Below are positions 44,070 to 51,926 of a DNA stretch of 64,000 bases, one piece after another. Both the position numbers and the translations under genes were made by a program. The notes beneath the pieces were generated by a model that had not been told where the DNA came from, searched no databases, and saw only the letters and a list, made by a program, of their open reading frames with translations. Origin of the DNA: Erwinia sorbitola (GTDB taxonomy: Bacteria > Pseudomonadota > Gammaproteobacteria > Enterobacterales > Enterobacteriaceae); NCBI RefSeq assembly GCF_009738185.1, contig NZ_CP046509.1:248001-312000 (forward strand), read 5' to 3'. Positions within the stretch are counted from its first letter, which is position 1. Each line of letters opens with the position of its first letter.

Positions 44070-44664
44070 CGGAAATCTCCTTATCAGTGCTGTGACGGAT
44101 ATAGAGGCGATAAGCCACCTGGCCTGCGATTTTTTCACGGTGCAGCTGCCAGTTTACCGGAACGGGGGGGATGCCGTGCTCCACTTCACTTTCAACATAC
44201 ACCAGTGCGCCATCACTCAGCCAGCCATTACTCTCCAGTAAGCTGGCGGTTTGTTCCAGCAGCCCCTTACGAAATGGTGGGTCAATAAATACCAGCTGAT
44301 GCTCATCTCCTTTCTGCGCCAGAAATTGCAGGGTATTGGTGTTCACCACGCGCCCGCCTTTTGCTCCCAGAGTAGCAAGATTTTTTTCCAGCTGTTGAGC
44401 AACCGGGCGTTCCAGCTCCAGCAGTGTGGCGCTGGCAGCATGGCGCGACAGCGCCTCCAGACCAAGTGCGCCGCTGCCTGCAAAGCAGTCGAGGCATTTT
44501 GCCTGCTGAATATCAGCCGCCAGCCAGTTGAACAGGGTTTCGCGCACCCGGTCAGTGGTCGGGCGCAGGCCCGCGCTGTCAGGAACCGGCAGCTTACGGC
44601 CGCGCCATTGCCCACCAATAATACGTATTTGCCCGGCTGCGCCGCTGCGGGGTTTCTTATTCAT
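44059..44664 (-). CDS. rsmD: 16S rRNA (guanine966-N2)-methyltransferase RsmD
   Basis: Methylates G966 of 16S rRNA with SAM. 201 aa (E. coli 198 aa). Features: IRIIGGQWRGRKLPVPDSAG, GLRPTTDRVRETLFNWL, SAM motif LDCFAGSGALGLEALSR, catalytic DPPF in FIDPPFRKGLL. It is divergent from ftsY across 174 bp and heads a two-gene unit with yhhL. Confidence 0.95.
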   Translation of the reverse strand: MNKKPRSGAAGQIRIIGGQWRGRKLPVPDSAGLRPTTDRVRETLFNWLAADIQQAKCLDCFAGSGALGLEALSRHAASATLLELERPVAQQLEKNLATLGAKGGRVVNTNTLQFLAQKGDEHQLVFIDPPFRKGLLEQTASLLESNGWLSDGALVYVESEVEHGIPPVPVNWQLHREKIAGQVAYRLYIRHSTDKEISDAD

Positions 44665-44838
44665 CTTGCTGAACTCTTAATAATTTGTTGCATAGTTTAA
44701 CGGGCTAACGGGGTGGAGGAAACGTAAAAAGGGTGCTGTGATGCGCTCTGTAGAAAGTGTTAGACTAATAAATTAATTAACAGATTAATTTTCGTACCGG
44801 AAACGGAACAGTTTTCCCGCGAGGAGTGTGGTTGCACC

Positions 44839-46539
44839 ATGGCAAAGAATAAAAAACGTGGCTTTTTTTCCTGGCTTGGTCTGGGGCGTGAAGAACAGAC
44901 ACCACAGGAAGAAATAAAAGAAACGTTACCACCGCAGCCCTCTGCTGATACGCCTGCGGAAACGACACCAGTCACTGAGCCTGCACCGCAAAATAATCAT
45001 GAAGCCGAGGCTGCCGCCCGTGCCGAAGCCGAAGCTGCCGCCCGTGCTGAAGCCGAAGCTGCCGCCCGCGCTGAAGCCGAAGCTGCCGCCCGTGCCGAAG
45101 CCGAAGCTGCTGCCCGCGCTGAAGCCGAAGCTGCCGCCCGCGCTGAATCCGAAGCTGCCACCCGCGCCGAAGCCGAAGCTGCCGCCCGTGCCGAAGCCGA
45201 AGCTGCCGCCCGTGCCGAAGCCGAAGCTGCTGCCCGCGCTGAAGCCGAAGCTGTCGCCCGTGCCGAAGCCGAAGCTGCCGCCCGTGCCGAAGCCGAAGCT
45301 GCCGCCCGTGCCGAAGCCGAAGCTGCTGCCCGCGCTGAAGCCGAAGCTGCTGCCCGCGCTGAAGCCGAAGCTGCTGCCCGCGCTGAATCCGAAGCTGCCG
45401 CCCGCGCCGAAGCCGAAGCTGCCGCCCGCGCCGAAGCCGAAGCTGCCGCCCGCGCTGAAGCCGAAGCTGCCGCCCGCGCTGAAGCCGAAGCTGCCGCCCG
45501 CGCTGAAGCCGAAGCTGTCGCCCGTGCTGAAGCTGAAGCAGAGCTGGAAGCCGCTGCACTGGCCGCTGAAATGGTTGAAGAAGAACCACAGCAGGTAGTT
45601 GAGCAGGTGCGCCCCAGCAAAGAAGGGTTCTTTGCTCGCCTGAAACGCAGCCTGGTCAAAACCCGTGAAAATCTTGGATCCGGCTTTATTGGCCTGTTCC
45701 GGGGCAAAAAAATTGACGACGATCTGTTTGAAGAGCTGGAAGAGCAGCTGTTGATAGCCGACGTTGGCGTGGATACCACGCGCCGCATTATCGCCAGCCT
45801 GACGGCACACGCCAGCCGTAAGCAGTTACGTGATGCTGAAGCGCTGTACGGTTTGCTGAAAAGCGAAATGGCGGAAATTCTTGCTAAGGTTGAATCACCG
45901 CTGGATGTCAGTGGTAAAACCCCGTTTGTTATTCTGATGGTGGGTGTTAATGGCGTGGGTAAAACCACCACCATCGGCAAGCTGGCACGACAGTTCCAGG
46001 CAGAAGGCAAATCAGTGATGCTGGCCGCAGGGGATACCTTCCGTGCCGCTGCTGTTGAGCAGTTACAGGTGTGGGGTGAGCGCAATAATATCCCGGTGGT
46101 GGCGCAGCATACCGGCGCAGATTCCGCCTCGGTGATTTTTGACGCTATCCAGGCAGCAAAGGCGCGCCATGTTGATGTGCTGATCGCCGATACGGCCGGG
46201 CGTTTACAGAACAAATCGCATCTGATGGAAGAGCTGAAAAAAATCACCCGCGTAATGAAGAAACTCGACGACCAGGCGCCGCATGAGGTGATGCTGACGA
46301 TTGATGCCAGCACCGGCCAGAATGCGATCAGCCAGACTAAACTGTTCCACGAGGCCGTTGGCCTCACCGGGATTACCCTGACCAAACTGGACGGTACGGC
46401 AAAAGGTGGGGTGATCTTCTCGGTGGCGGATCAGTTCAACATTCCGATTCGCTATATCGGCGTTGGTGAAGGTATTGAAGATTTACGGTCGTTTAAGGCT
46501 GACGATTTCATAGAGGCACTTTTTGCCCGAGAGGACTAA
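44839..46539 (+). CDS. ftsY: Signal recognition particle receptor FtsY with expanded A-domain repeat
   Basis: SRP receptor GTPase that docks ribosome-SRP complexes at the membrane. 566 aa versus 497 in E. coli. Residues 1-15 (KNKKRGFFSWLGLG) are the membrane-targeting amphipathic helix; residues 54-229 are an acidic A domain made of 22 octapeptide units (AEAEAAAR and variants); the N domain follows (KEGFFARLKRSLVKTRENLG) and the G domain carries GVNGVGKTTTIGKLA, AAGDTFRAAAVEQL, DTAGR, TKLDGTAKGG and GVGEGIEDL. The length excess lies in the repeat. It begins the ftsYEX operon with 6 bp to ftsE. Confidence 0.97.
   Translation: MAKNKKRGFFSWLGLGREEQTPQEEIKETLPPQPSADTPAETTPVTEPAPQNNHEAEAAARAEAEAAARAEAEAAARAEAEAAARAEAEAAARAEAEAAARAESEAATRAEAEAAARAEAEAAARAEAEAAARAEAEAVARAEAEAAARAEAEAAARAEAEAAARAEAEAAARAEAEAAARAESEAAARAEAEAAARAEAEAAARAEAEAAARAEAEAAARAEAEAVARAEAEAELEAAALAAEMVEEEPQQVVEQVRPSKEGFFARLKRSLVKTRENLGSGFIGLFRGKKIDDDLFEELEEQLLIADVGVDTTRRIIASLTAHASRKQLRDAEALYGLLKSEMAEILAKVESPLDVSGKTPFVILMVGVNGVGKTTTIGKLARQFQAEGKSVMLAAGDTFRAAAVEQLQVWGERNNIPVVAQHTGADSASVIFDAIQAAKARHVDVLIADTAGRLQNKSHLMEELKKITRVMKKLDDQAPHEVMLTIDASTGQNAISQTKLFHEAVGLTGITLTKLDGTAKGGVIFSVADQFNIPIRYIGVGEGIEDLRSFKADDFIEALFARED
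44998..45525 (+). repeat. 24-bp coding tandem repeat in ftsY (22 units)
   Basis: Successive 24-bp units vary at synonymous positions (GCC/GCT, CGT/CGC) and occasionally in sense (S for A, T for A, V for A). Arg codons fall exactly every 24 bp from 45019 to 45523, giving 22 units. The pattern suggests expansion by slippage or unequal crossover under purifying selection for an acidic helix. Confidence 0.92.
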
Positions 46540-46545
46540 ATTAGG

Positions 46546-47214
46546 ATGATTCGCTTTGAAGAAGTCAGTAAGGCTTATCTCGGCGGTCGGCAAGCGCTAC
46601 AGGGGGCAGATTTCCATCTGCGTCCTGGCGAAATGGCGTTTCTGACCGGACATTCCGGGGCGGGGAAAAGTACCTTGCTGAAGCTGATCTGTGGCATTGA
46701 GCGCCCGAGTGCCGGGCACATCTGGTTTGGCGGTCACGACATCAGCCGTCTGAAAAGCCGGGAAGTCCCGTTTCTGCGCCGTCAGATCGGGATGATCTTC
46801 CAGGATCACCATTTGCTGATGGATCGCTCGGTGTATGACAACGTGGCGATCCCGCTGATTATCAGCGGTGCCAGCGGTGAGGATATTCGCCGTCGCGTTT
46901 CAGCTGCGCTGGATAAAGTCGGCCTGCTCGACAAAGCAAAAAGTTTTCCGATACAGCTGTCCGGCGGTGAACAACAGCGCGTGGGAATTGCCCGTGCGGT
47001 AGTGAATAAACCTGCGGTGCTGCTGGCGGATGAGCCAACCGGGAACCTCGATGAGGCGCTGTCAGAAGATATTCTGCGCCTGTTTGAAGAGTTTAACCGC
47101 GTGGGCGTCACCGTGCTGATGGCGACCCATGATATGGGGCTGATTAGCAGCCGGAACTATCGGCTGATGACGCTAAACCAGGGACGTCTGCACGGAGGTC
47201 ATCGTGGCCAATAA
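46546..47214 (+). CDS. ftsE: Cell-division ABC ATPase FtsE
   Basis: ATPase of the FtsEX complex, which couples the divisome to septal amidase activation through EnvC. 222 aa as in E. coli. Walker A GHSGAGKST, Q-loop MIFQDHHLL, signature LSGGEQQRVGIARAVV, Walker B VLLADEPTGNLD and H-loop MATHDM are all present. It overlaps ftsX by 11 bp. Confidence 0.97.
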   Translation: MIRFEEVSKAYLGGRQALQGADFHLRPGEMAFLTGHSGAGKSTLLKLICGIERPSAGHIWFGGHDISRLKSREVPFLRRQIGMIFQDHHLLMDRSVYDNVAIPLIISGASGEDIRRRVSAALDKVGLLDKAKSFPIQLSGGEQQRVGIARAVVNKPAVLLADEPTGNLDEALSEDILRLFEEFNRVGVTVLMATHDMGLISSRNYRLMTLNQGRLHGGHRGQ

Positions 47215-48196
47215 ACGTAATCCCCGTCCGGCTGCTGCCAAAGCGGTGAAGCAGAAAATGCCATCGAAAAGCAAAGCGCTGAAAGGGGGATGGCAGGAGC
47301 AGTGGCGTTATGCCATGCATGGCTCGCTCTCTGATATGTGGCGTCAGCCGCTGGCAACCCTGCTGACGGTGATGGTGATCGCTATCTCTCTGACCTTGCC
47401 AAGCGTCTGCTATATGGTGTGGAAAAACGTCAGCCAGGCGGCGGATCAGTGGTATCCCGCGCCGCAGCTGACGGTTTATCTCAGCAAAACGCTGGATGAT
47501 GATGCAGCCGAAAATGTAGTCGCGCAGCTGAAAAAAGAAGAGGGCGTCGACAAAGTTAACTATCTGTCGCGTGAAGAGGCGCTGGGTGAATTCCGTAACT
47601 GGTCCGGCTTTGGCGGTGCCATGGATATGCTGGAGCAGAACCCGCTGCCAGCGGTAGCGATAATCACGCCGAAACTCAATTTCCAGAATTCAGGGACCAT
47701 GGACAACCTGCGTGAACGCGTGTCGAAAGTGCAGGGCATTGATGAAGTGAAGATGGATGACAGCTGGTTTGCCCGCCTGGCGGCGCTGACCGGGCTGGTG
47801 GGGCAGGTTGCGGCAATGATTGGCATTCTGATGATTGTGGCGGTGTTCCTGGTGATTGGTAACAGCGTACGCCTCAGCATCTTTGCCCGGCGCGACACCA
47901 TCAATGTACAAAAGCTGATTGGTGCCACCGATGGCTTTATTCTGCGTCCCTTCCTTTACGGAGGGGCACTGCTGGGCTTCTGTGGTGCGCTGCTTTCGCT
48001 GGTGCTGTCGGAAGTCCTGGTGCTGCGTCTGGAGTCGGTTGTGACGCAGGTTGCTGCCGTGTTTGGCACCACATTTGGTCTGCACGGGTTGGCATGGGAT
48101 GAAAGCCTGCTGCTGCTGCTAATTGCCGCGATGATCGGCTGGGTTGCCGCCTGGCTGGCAACGGTACAACATTTACGCCGATTTACTCCGCAGTAA
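47204..48196 (+). CDS. ftsX: Cell-division membrane protein FtsX
   Basis: Membrane partner of FtsE; 330 aa (E. coli 352, with a shorter cytoplasmic N-terminus here). TM1 near 60 (PLATLLTVMVIAISLTLPSV), periplasmic ECD containing the EnvC-binding lobe (YPAPQLTVYLSKTLDDDAAE to DEVKMDDSWFARLAAL), and three C-terminal TMs (LVGQVAAMIGILMIVAVF, LYGGALLGFCGALLSLVLSE, LLLLLIAAMIGWVAAWLA). The loop NSVRLSIFARRDTINVQKLIGATD is FtsX-typical. Ends the ftsYEX operon. Confidence 0.96.
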   Translation: MANKRNPRPAAAKAVKQKMPSKSKALKGGWQEQWRYAMHGSLSDMWRQPLATLLTVMVIAISLTLPSVCYMVWKNVSQAADQWYPAPQLTVYLSKTLDDDAAENVVAQLKKEEGVDKVNYLSREEALGEFRNWSGFGGAMDMLEQNPLPAVAIITPKLNFQNSGTMDNLRERVSKVQGIDEVKMDDSWFARLAALTGLVGQVAAMIGILMIVAVFLVIGNSVRLSIFARRDTINVQKLIGATDGFILRPFLYGGALLGFCGALLSLVLSEVLVLRLESVVTQVAAVFGTTFGLHGLAWDESLLLLLIAAMIGWVAAWLATVQHLRRFTPQ

Positions 48197-48223
48197 CCCC
48201 TTTACACGTTTTTTTGATATAAT

Positions 48224-48259
48224 CTTCCTCTGCTGCGTGAGAGTTTACCGCAGAGGAAG
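48224..48259. promoter_or_regulatory. Inverted repeat overlapping a TATAAT upstream of rpoH
   Basis: Perfect 10-bp arms CTTCCTCTGC/GCAGAGGAAG with a 16-nt loop directly follow GATATAATC. It has no T-run on the plus strand, so it looks more like a regulatory structure or ftsX 3'-end hairpin than a rho-independent terminator. A distal rpoH promoter in this position would place the repeat at its transcription start. Confidence 0.45.
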
Positions 48260-48338
48260 TTCATCAACCTGTCACTTCCCCCTGCGATTCTGTTCTTCTC
48301 ATGCGCGCTGCTGTGTGCAAAATATCCGCAATTTTGAT

Positions 48339-48366
48339 GGAACTCGCGGATAAATTTTGTGTCGTA
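48339..48366 (+). promoter_or_regulatory. Candidate sigma-E promoter of rpoH
   Basis: GGAACT at 48339-48344 and TCGTA about 17 bp later resemble the sigma-E pattern (GGAACTT, 16-17 bp, TCnnA). E. coli rpoH has a sigma-E promoter (P3) at a comparable place, which supports but does not prove the assignment. Confidence 0.35.
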
Positions 48367-48490
48367 GTAGGTGGATTTTGATCTCATAGCTTCGCACAGA
48401 TTGCTTTCGATCTTTGCTGGCAATTCGCGTAGTGTAGTCAGCGCGTCATGGATTGGCGCTGTCACCACGCTTAACACAGAGAGGATTTGA

Positions 48491-49345
48491 ATGACCAAAG
48501 AAATGCAAACTTTAGCTATTGCTCCTTTAGGCAACCTGGATGCATATATCCGGGCAGCTAATGCCTGGCCTATGCTGACGGCAGAAGAGGAAAAAGCGTT
48601 GGCTGAACAGCTGCATTACCAGGGCGATCTGGAAGCAGCTAAAACGCTGATCCTGTCTCACCTGCGCTTTGTCGTTCATGTTGCTCGTAACTACTCTGGT
48701 TACGGCCTGCCGCAGGCTGACCTGATTCAGGAAGGTAACATCGGCCTGATGAAAGCTGTGCGCCGTTTTAACCCGGAAGTGGGTGTGCGCCTGGTCTCCT
48801 TTGCTGTGCACTGGATCAAAGCCGAAATCCACGAATACGTCCTGCGTAACTGGCGTATCGTGAAGGTTGCCACCACTAAAGCGCAGCGTAAGCTGTTCTT
48901 TAACCTGCGCAAAGCCAAGCAGCGTTTAGGCTGGTTTAACCAGGAAGAGGTTGAAATGGTGGCGCGTGAACTGGGCGTCAGCAGTAAAGACGTGCTGGAA
49001 ATGGAATCACGCATGGCAGCGCAGGATATGACCTTTGACCCAACGCCGGATGACGAAGGTGAAGGGCGTTCAATGGCGCCGATGCTCTACCTGCAAGACA
49101 AATCTTCTGACTTTGCTAACGGCATTGAGGAAGATAACTGGGACGATCACGCGGCGGATAAGCTGAGTGATGCGATGCAGGGGCTGGATGAACGTAGTCA
49201 GCATATTATCCGCGCTCGCTGGCTGGACGATGACAACAAAACCACGTTGCAGGAGCTGGCCAACCAGTACGGCGTTTCAGCTGAACGTGTACGTCAGCTT
49301 GAGAAGAACGCGATGAAGAAACTGCGTCTGGCGATTGAAGCCTGA
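48491..49345 (+). CDS. rpoH: Heat-shock sigma factor RpoH (sigma-32)
   Basis: Sigma-32, 284 aa as in E. coli. Region 2 (LRFVVHVARNYSGYGLPQAD, LIQEGNIGLMKAVRRFNPE, GVRLVSFAVHWIKAEIHEYV), the RpoH box (QRKLFFNLRKAKQR) and region 4.2 (LQELANQYGVSAERVRQLEK) are clear. GAGAGGA lies upstream. The 294-bp region before it contains multiple potential promoters. In E. coli translation is thermoregulated by mRNA folding around the start; this could hold here but I have not folded the RNA. A strong terminator follows at 49452. Confidence 0.97.
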   Translation: MTKEMQTLAIAPLGNLDAYIRAANAWPMLTAEEEKALAEQLHYQGDLEAAKTLILSHLRFVVHVARNYSGYGLPQADLIQEGNIGLMKAVRRFNPEVGVRLVSFAVHWIKAEIHEYVLRNWRIVKVATTKAQRKLFFNLRKAKQRLGWFNQEEVEMVARELGVSSKDVLEMESRMAAQDMTFDPTPDDEGEGRSMAPMLYLQDKSSDFANGIEEDNWDDHAADKLSDAMQGLDERSQHIIRARWLDDDNKTTLQELANQYGVSAERVRQLEKNAMKKLRLAIEA

Positions 49346-49451
49346 TAGCATCTGGTGTTGGAGTTGGCACTTCTGCGGCTCCTGCACAAGAAACCGTTCC
49401 CGGGTGAATCTTGCCCCATAAGTTGGACGGTTTATCTCAGGCGACTATCCT

Positions 49452-49488
49452 GGCCTGGGTTCGGTACATTACCGAACCCAGGCCTTTT
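49452..49488 (+). terminator. rpoH terminator
   Basis: Perfect 14-bp stem GGCCTGGGTTCGGT/ACCGAACCCAGGCC, loop ACATT, followed by TTTT. It lies about 105 bp past the rpoH stop codon. Confidence 0.92.
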
Positions 49489-49789
49489 AGTTTCTGCCTT
49501 GTTTTTATCACTAATATATTCCCTATATTTATTCTGCATTTCTTACCGCTATTTTTAATTTAATTCATTTTATTCTTAATTTCCCGTTAGGTTTTTTACG
49601 AAAAGATCCTTTTAAAGCATTAATTCACCATTGTGGTGAAATATTGTGCTAAATTCTTAATGCTTCATAATTATGTTTTTTAATAGTGCATTATTTCTGG
49701 CGAGGATAATACTACTCCTCAAGGATAGATGGCTGAGAAACGATGCCTGCATTTTAATTTGACAGGTTTATTGTGCAGTTAAGGAAGAT
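49489..49789. other. AT-rich upstream region of the orphan oxoamine synthase gene
   Basis: 301 bp of markedly AT-rich DNA after the rpoH terminator. It holds the presumptive promoter of the gene at 49790 and no other recognisable gene. The composition change starts immediately after the terminator, consistent with an insertion. Confidence 0.5.
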
Positions 49790-51070
49790 ATGATGGTTGA
49801 TGAAATTATTACTGTTCAAGAAGACGCGGGTTTTAAAAAAGAGAAAGTAAGCTATAAAAATGATTACTTAACCGCTGTCAGCGCCAGAATTGAAGAATTT
49901 GTTCGTAATGGGAAAATGGATCTTATTGAAAGAGAGTTTCATTCGCCTGCTACTACTTCTGCGGAAGTTAGCCTCAGTCGTTATAGTACAGAATCACCCG
50001 CTGAAAAAAAACAGGTTCTCCATCTGGGGTCTTATAATTATTCTGGCCTTAATGGACACCCTGAAATTATCAATGCATCCATTGATGCCATAAAAAAATA
50101 TGGAACGACGTCAAGCGGTGTCAGGCTTCTGAATGGTACTAATGATTTACATATTGAGCTTGAAAAACGCCTCGCGGATTTTCTGGGAATGGAAGAAGCT
50201 ATCACCGTCTCTTCTGGCTATGCTGCCAACCTGGCGGTGCTGGGAACGCTCTGTCAGGCGGGGGATATTGTCCTGACGGATATGCTCAATCATCAGTCCA
50301 TTGTCGATGGATTAAAATTGAGTGGTGCAAAGGTCATTCCTTATCGACACTGCTCATTAAAAAGTATTGAAACAACACTTAAAAACTATCGTCATGTGAC
50401 AAGGAAGTTCCTTGTGACTGATGGTGTTTTTAGCATGGATGGAAATTTTGCTCCATTAGTTGGAATCGTTGAACTTTGTGAGCGCTACGGTGTAAAAATT
50501 ATCGTTGATGATGCTCATGGCACCGGACATGTCGGCCCATTTGGCAAAGGCGTATGTGAGAAGCTGGGCGTCACTGAAAAGATAGATATTATAATTGGAA
50601 GTATGAGTAAAGGTCTGCCTGGTATTGGTGGTTTTATTGCAACCAATAGCGAAACAGCAAATATACTCAGGGCTGCTGCCAATCCTTATATATTCTCTGC
50701 ATCTATCCCGCCTGCGGTATCAGCCTCTGTTATAGAAGCAATAAAAATTCTGGAAAGTAATCCTGAAATATCCAGAATTCTGGAAGAAAAAACATATTAT
50801 TTTTCTGATAAGTTGCGAAATCTAGGTTTCGATCTTTTAAATACAGAAAGCAGTATCATTCCAATATTAGGTCGCGACGAAGATAAAGTATTTGAAATGA
50901 CTCGTCTGCTGTTTGAAAAGGGCGTGTATGTCAATCCTGTGGGTTATCCTGCCGTGGCGAAGTCACGGGCGAGAATCAGGATCAATCTTTGTTCCAGCCT
51001 CACCTATAAAGAGCTGGATTACTGCATTGATGCGATTGCCTGCGCCGGAAAAACGGTCGGTGTGATTTAA
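49790..51070 (+). CDS. Alpha-oxoamine-synthase-family PLP enzyme (orphan, AT-rich)
   Basis: PLP fold-type I enzyme of 426 aa related to BioF, Kbl, HemA and serine palmitoyltransferase, which condense an amino acid with an acyl-CoA or acyl-ACP. Visible motifs: LGSYNYSGLNGHPEII, GTTSSGVRLLNGTNDLHIELE, SSGYAANLAVLGTLC, TDGVFSMDGNFAPL, VDDAHGTGHVGPFGKG, PLP Lys in GSMSKGLPGIGGF, VYVNPVGYPAV. An extra ~50-residue N-terminus precedes the domain. AAGGA supports ATG 49793 (7-nt spacing) at least as well as 49790. It is far more AT-rich than its neighbours and occupies the place of livJ in E. coli. No acyl-carrier or partner gene is adjacent; product unknown. Confidence 0.82.
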   Translation: MMVDEIITVQEDAGFKKEKVSYKNDYLTAVSARIEEFVRNGKMDLIEREFHSPATTSAEVSLSRYSTESPAEKKQVLHLGSYNYSGLNGHPEIINASIDAIKKYGTTSSGVRLLNGTNDLHIELEKRLADFLGMEEAITVSSGYAANLAVLGTLCQAGDIVLTDMLNHQSIVDGLKLSGAKVIPYRHCSLKSIETTLKNYRHVTRKFLVTDGVFSMDGNFAPLVGIVELCERYGVKIIVDDAHGTGHVGPFGKGVCEKLGVTEKIDIIIGSMSKGLPGIGGFIATNSETANILRAAANPYIFSASIPPAVSASVIEAIKILESNPEISRILEEKTYYFSDKLRNLGFDLLNTESSIIPILGRDEDKVFEMTRLLFEKGVYVNPVGYPAVAKSRARIRINLCSSLTYKELDYCIDAIACAGKTVGVI

Positions 51071-51143
51071 CCGCAGATCACAGAGGCGGTCACGCCACCT
51101 CTAAAACAGGCATACGTTTGGCTGGCGCGCGGCAGGCAGTAGT

Positions 51144-51536
51144 TTAATTATGTTTCGACCACTCCCCCTCTTGATGAGTAAACCCGGCCGCCTGCATAAA
51201 GGCGGCTATCACATCAGCAGAAGATGTGCCGTCCTGGGCAATCGTCCAGCGCTGCGTATCAGGATTTTGTGCCAGCACCTCCTCCACCAGGTAAAGCCCC
51301 ACACCCCGCCTGCGTGTCACTTCACGCACTTCCAGCAATGACATGCGTCCTTCATCAGCGTTGATCTCTACTCTGACAGCCGCCAGCAATCGCTCGTTGA
51401 AGCGCGCCGCATAGAGCCGGTGCTGTTCATCAAGATCGGCTTCCAGCGTCCCGGTATCAGCCTGAGGCCAGATTTTTTTTATATCACTGCGATCCTGCTG
51501 CGAGAGGTGTTGCAGGCGGATGATAGTCAGTTTCAT
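51144..51536 (-). CDS. panM: PanD maturation factor PanM (PanZ), GNAT fold
   Basis: GNAT-fold protein that binds acetyl-CoA and triggers self-cleavage of aspartate decarboxylase PanD, also inhibiting it when CoA is plentiful. The 130-aa protein from ATG 51536 matches E. coli PanM (127 aa): KLTIIRLQHLSQQDRSDIKK, YAARFNERLLAAVRVE, LEVREVTRRRGVGLYLVEEVL, AFMQAAGF. A 16-residue extension to 51584 is not homologous. It is convergent with the upstream PLP-enzyme gene and divergent from livK. Confidence 0.93.
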   Translation of the reverse strand: MKLTIIRLQHLSQQDRSDIKKIWPQADTGTLEADLDEQHRLYAARFNERLLAAVRVEINADEGRMSLLEVREVTRRRGVGLYLVEEVLAQNPDTQRWTIAQDGTSSADVIAAFMQAAGFTHQEGEWSKHN

Positions 51537-51926
51537 CGGAATAACCCGTACGTGAGAAAGGCATATTGTAGCGAAGTTGACCATACTATAACGTGTTAGT
51601 TTTTCTGTACAAAAACGAGGCGATCTGTCGCTACATTCGGTCGTTAACCGAGTAAATCATTATTACACCGTTTCCAGGCCAGCATAAAACCCTGGTAATC
51701 TGGCTAAAACGCCATCGTTCATGTCAGTGGATTGTCCTGTTGTACCTGCCATTTACTGGATATGTCAGTTGATTTACAGCAGAATATTCCTGTTTAATAA
51801 CCTGAAATTTAAAGCCTTATTCATAAAAACTGCCGGTAATCACTCTAACTCGTTCTTAGTTAAGCGTTTATCGCTGATTCCACGGCAAATAATAAAATAG
51901 CAACCACAACAGATGGGGTAGTTCGG
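51537..51926. other. panM-livK divergent promoter region
   Basis: 390 bp without a gene. It should contain the panM and livK promoters. In E. coli liv genes are repressed by Lrp, whose sites are too degenerate to call by eye here. Confidence 0.45.

Noticed and set aside
44926..46385. Long open frames antisense to and out of frame with ftsY (up to 462 aa)
   Set aside because: They arise from the 24-bp repeat and GC-rich codon pattern, which leave all frames open; they have no homology, and FtsY is certain.
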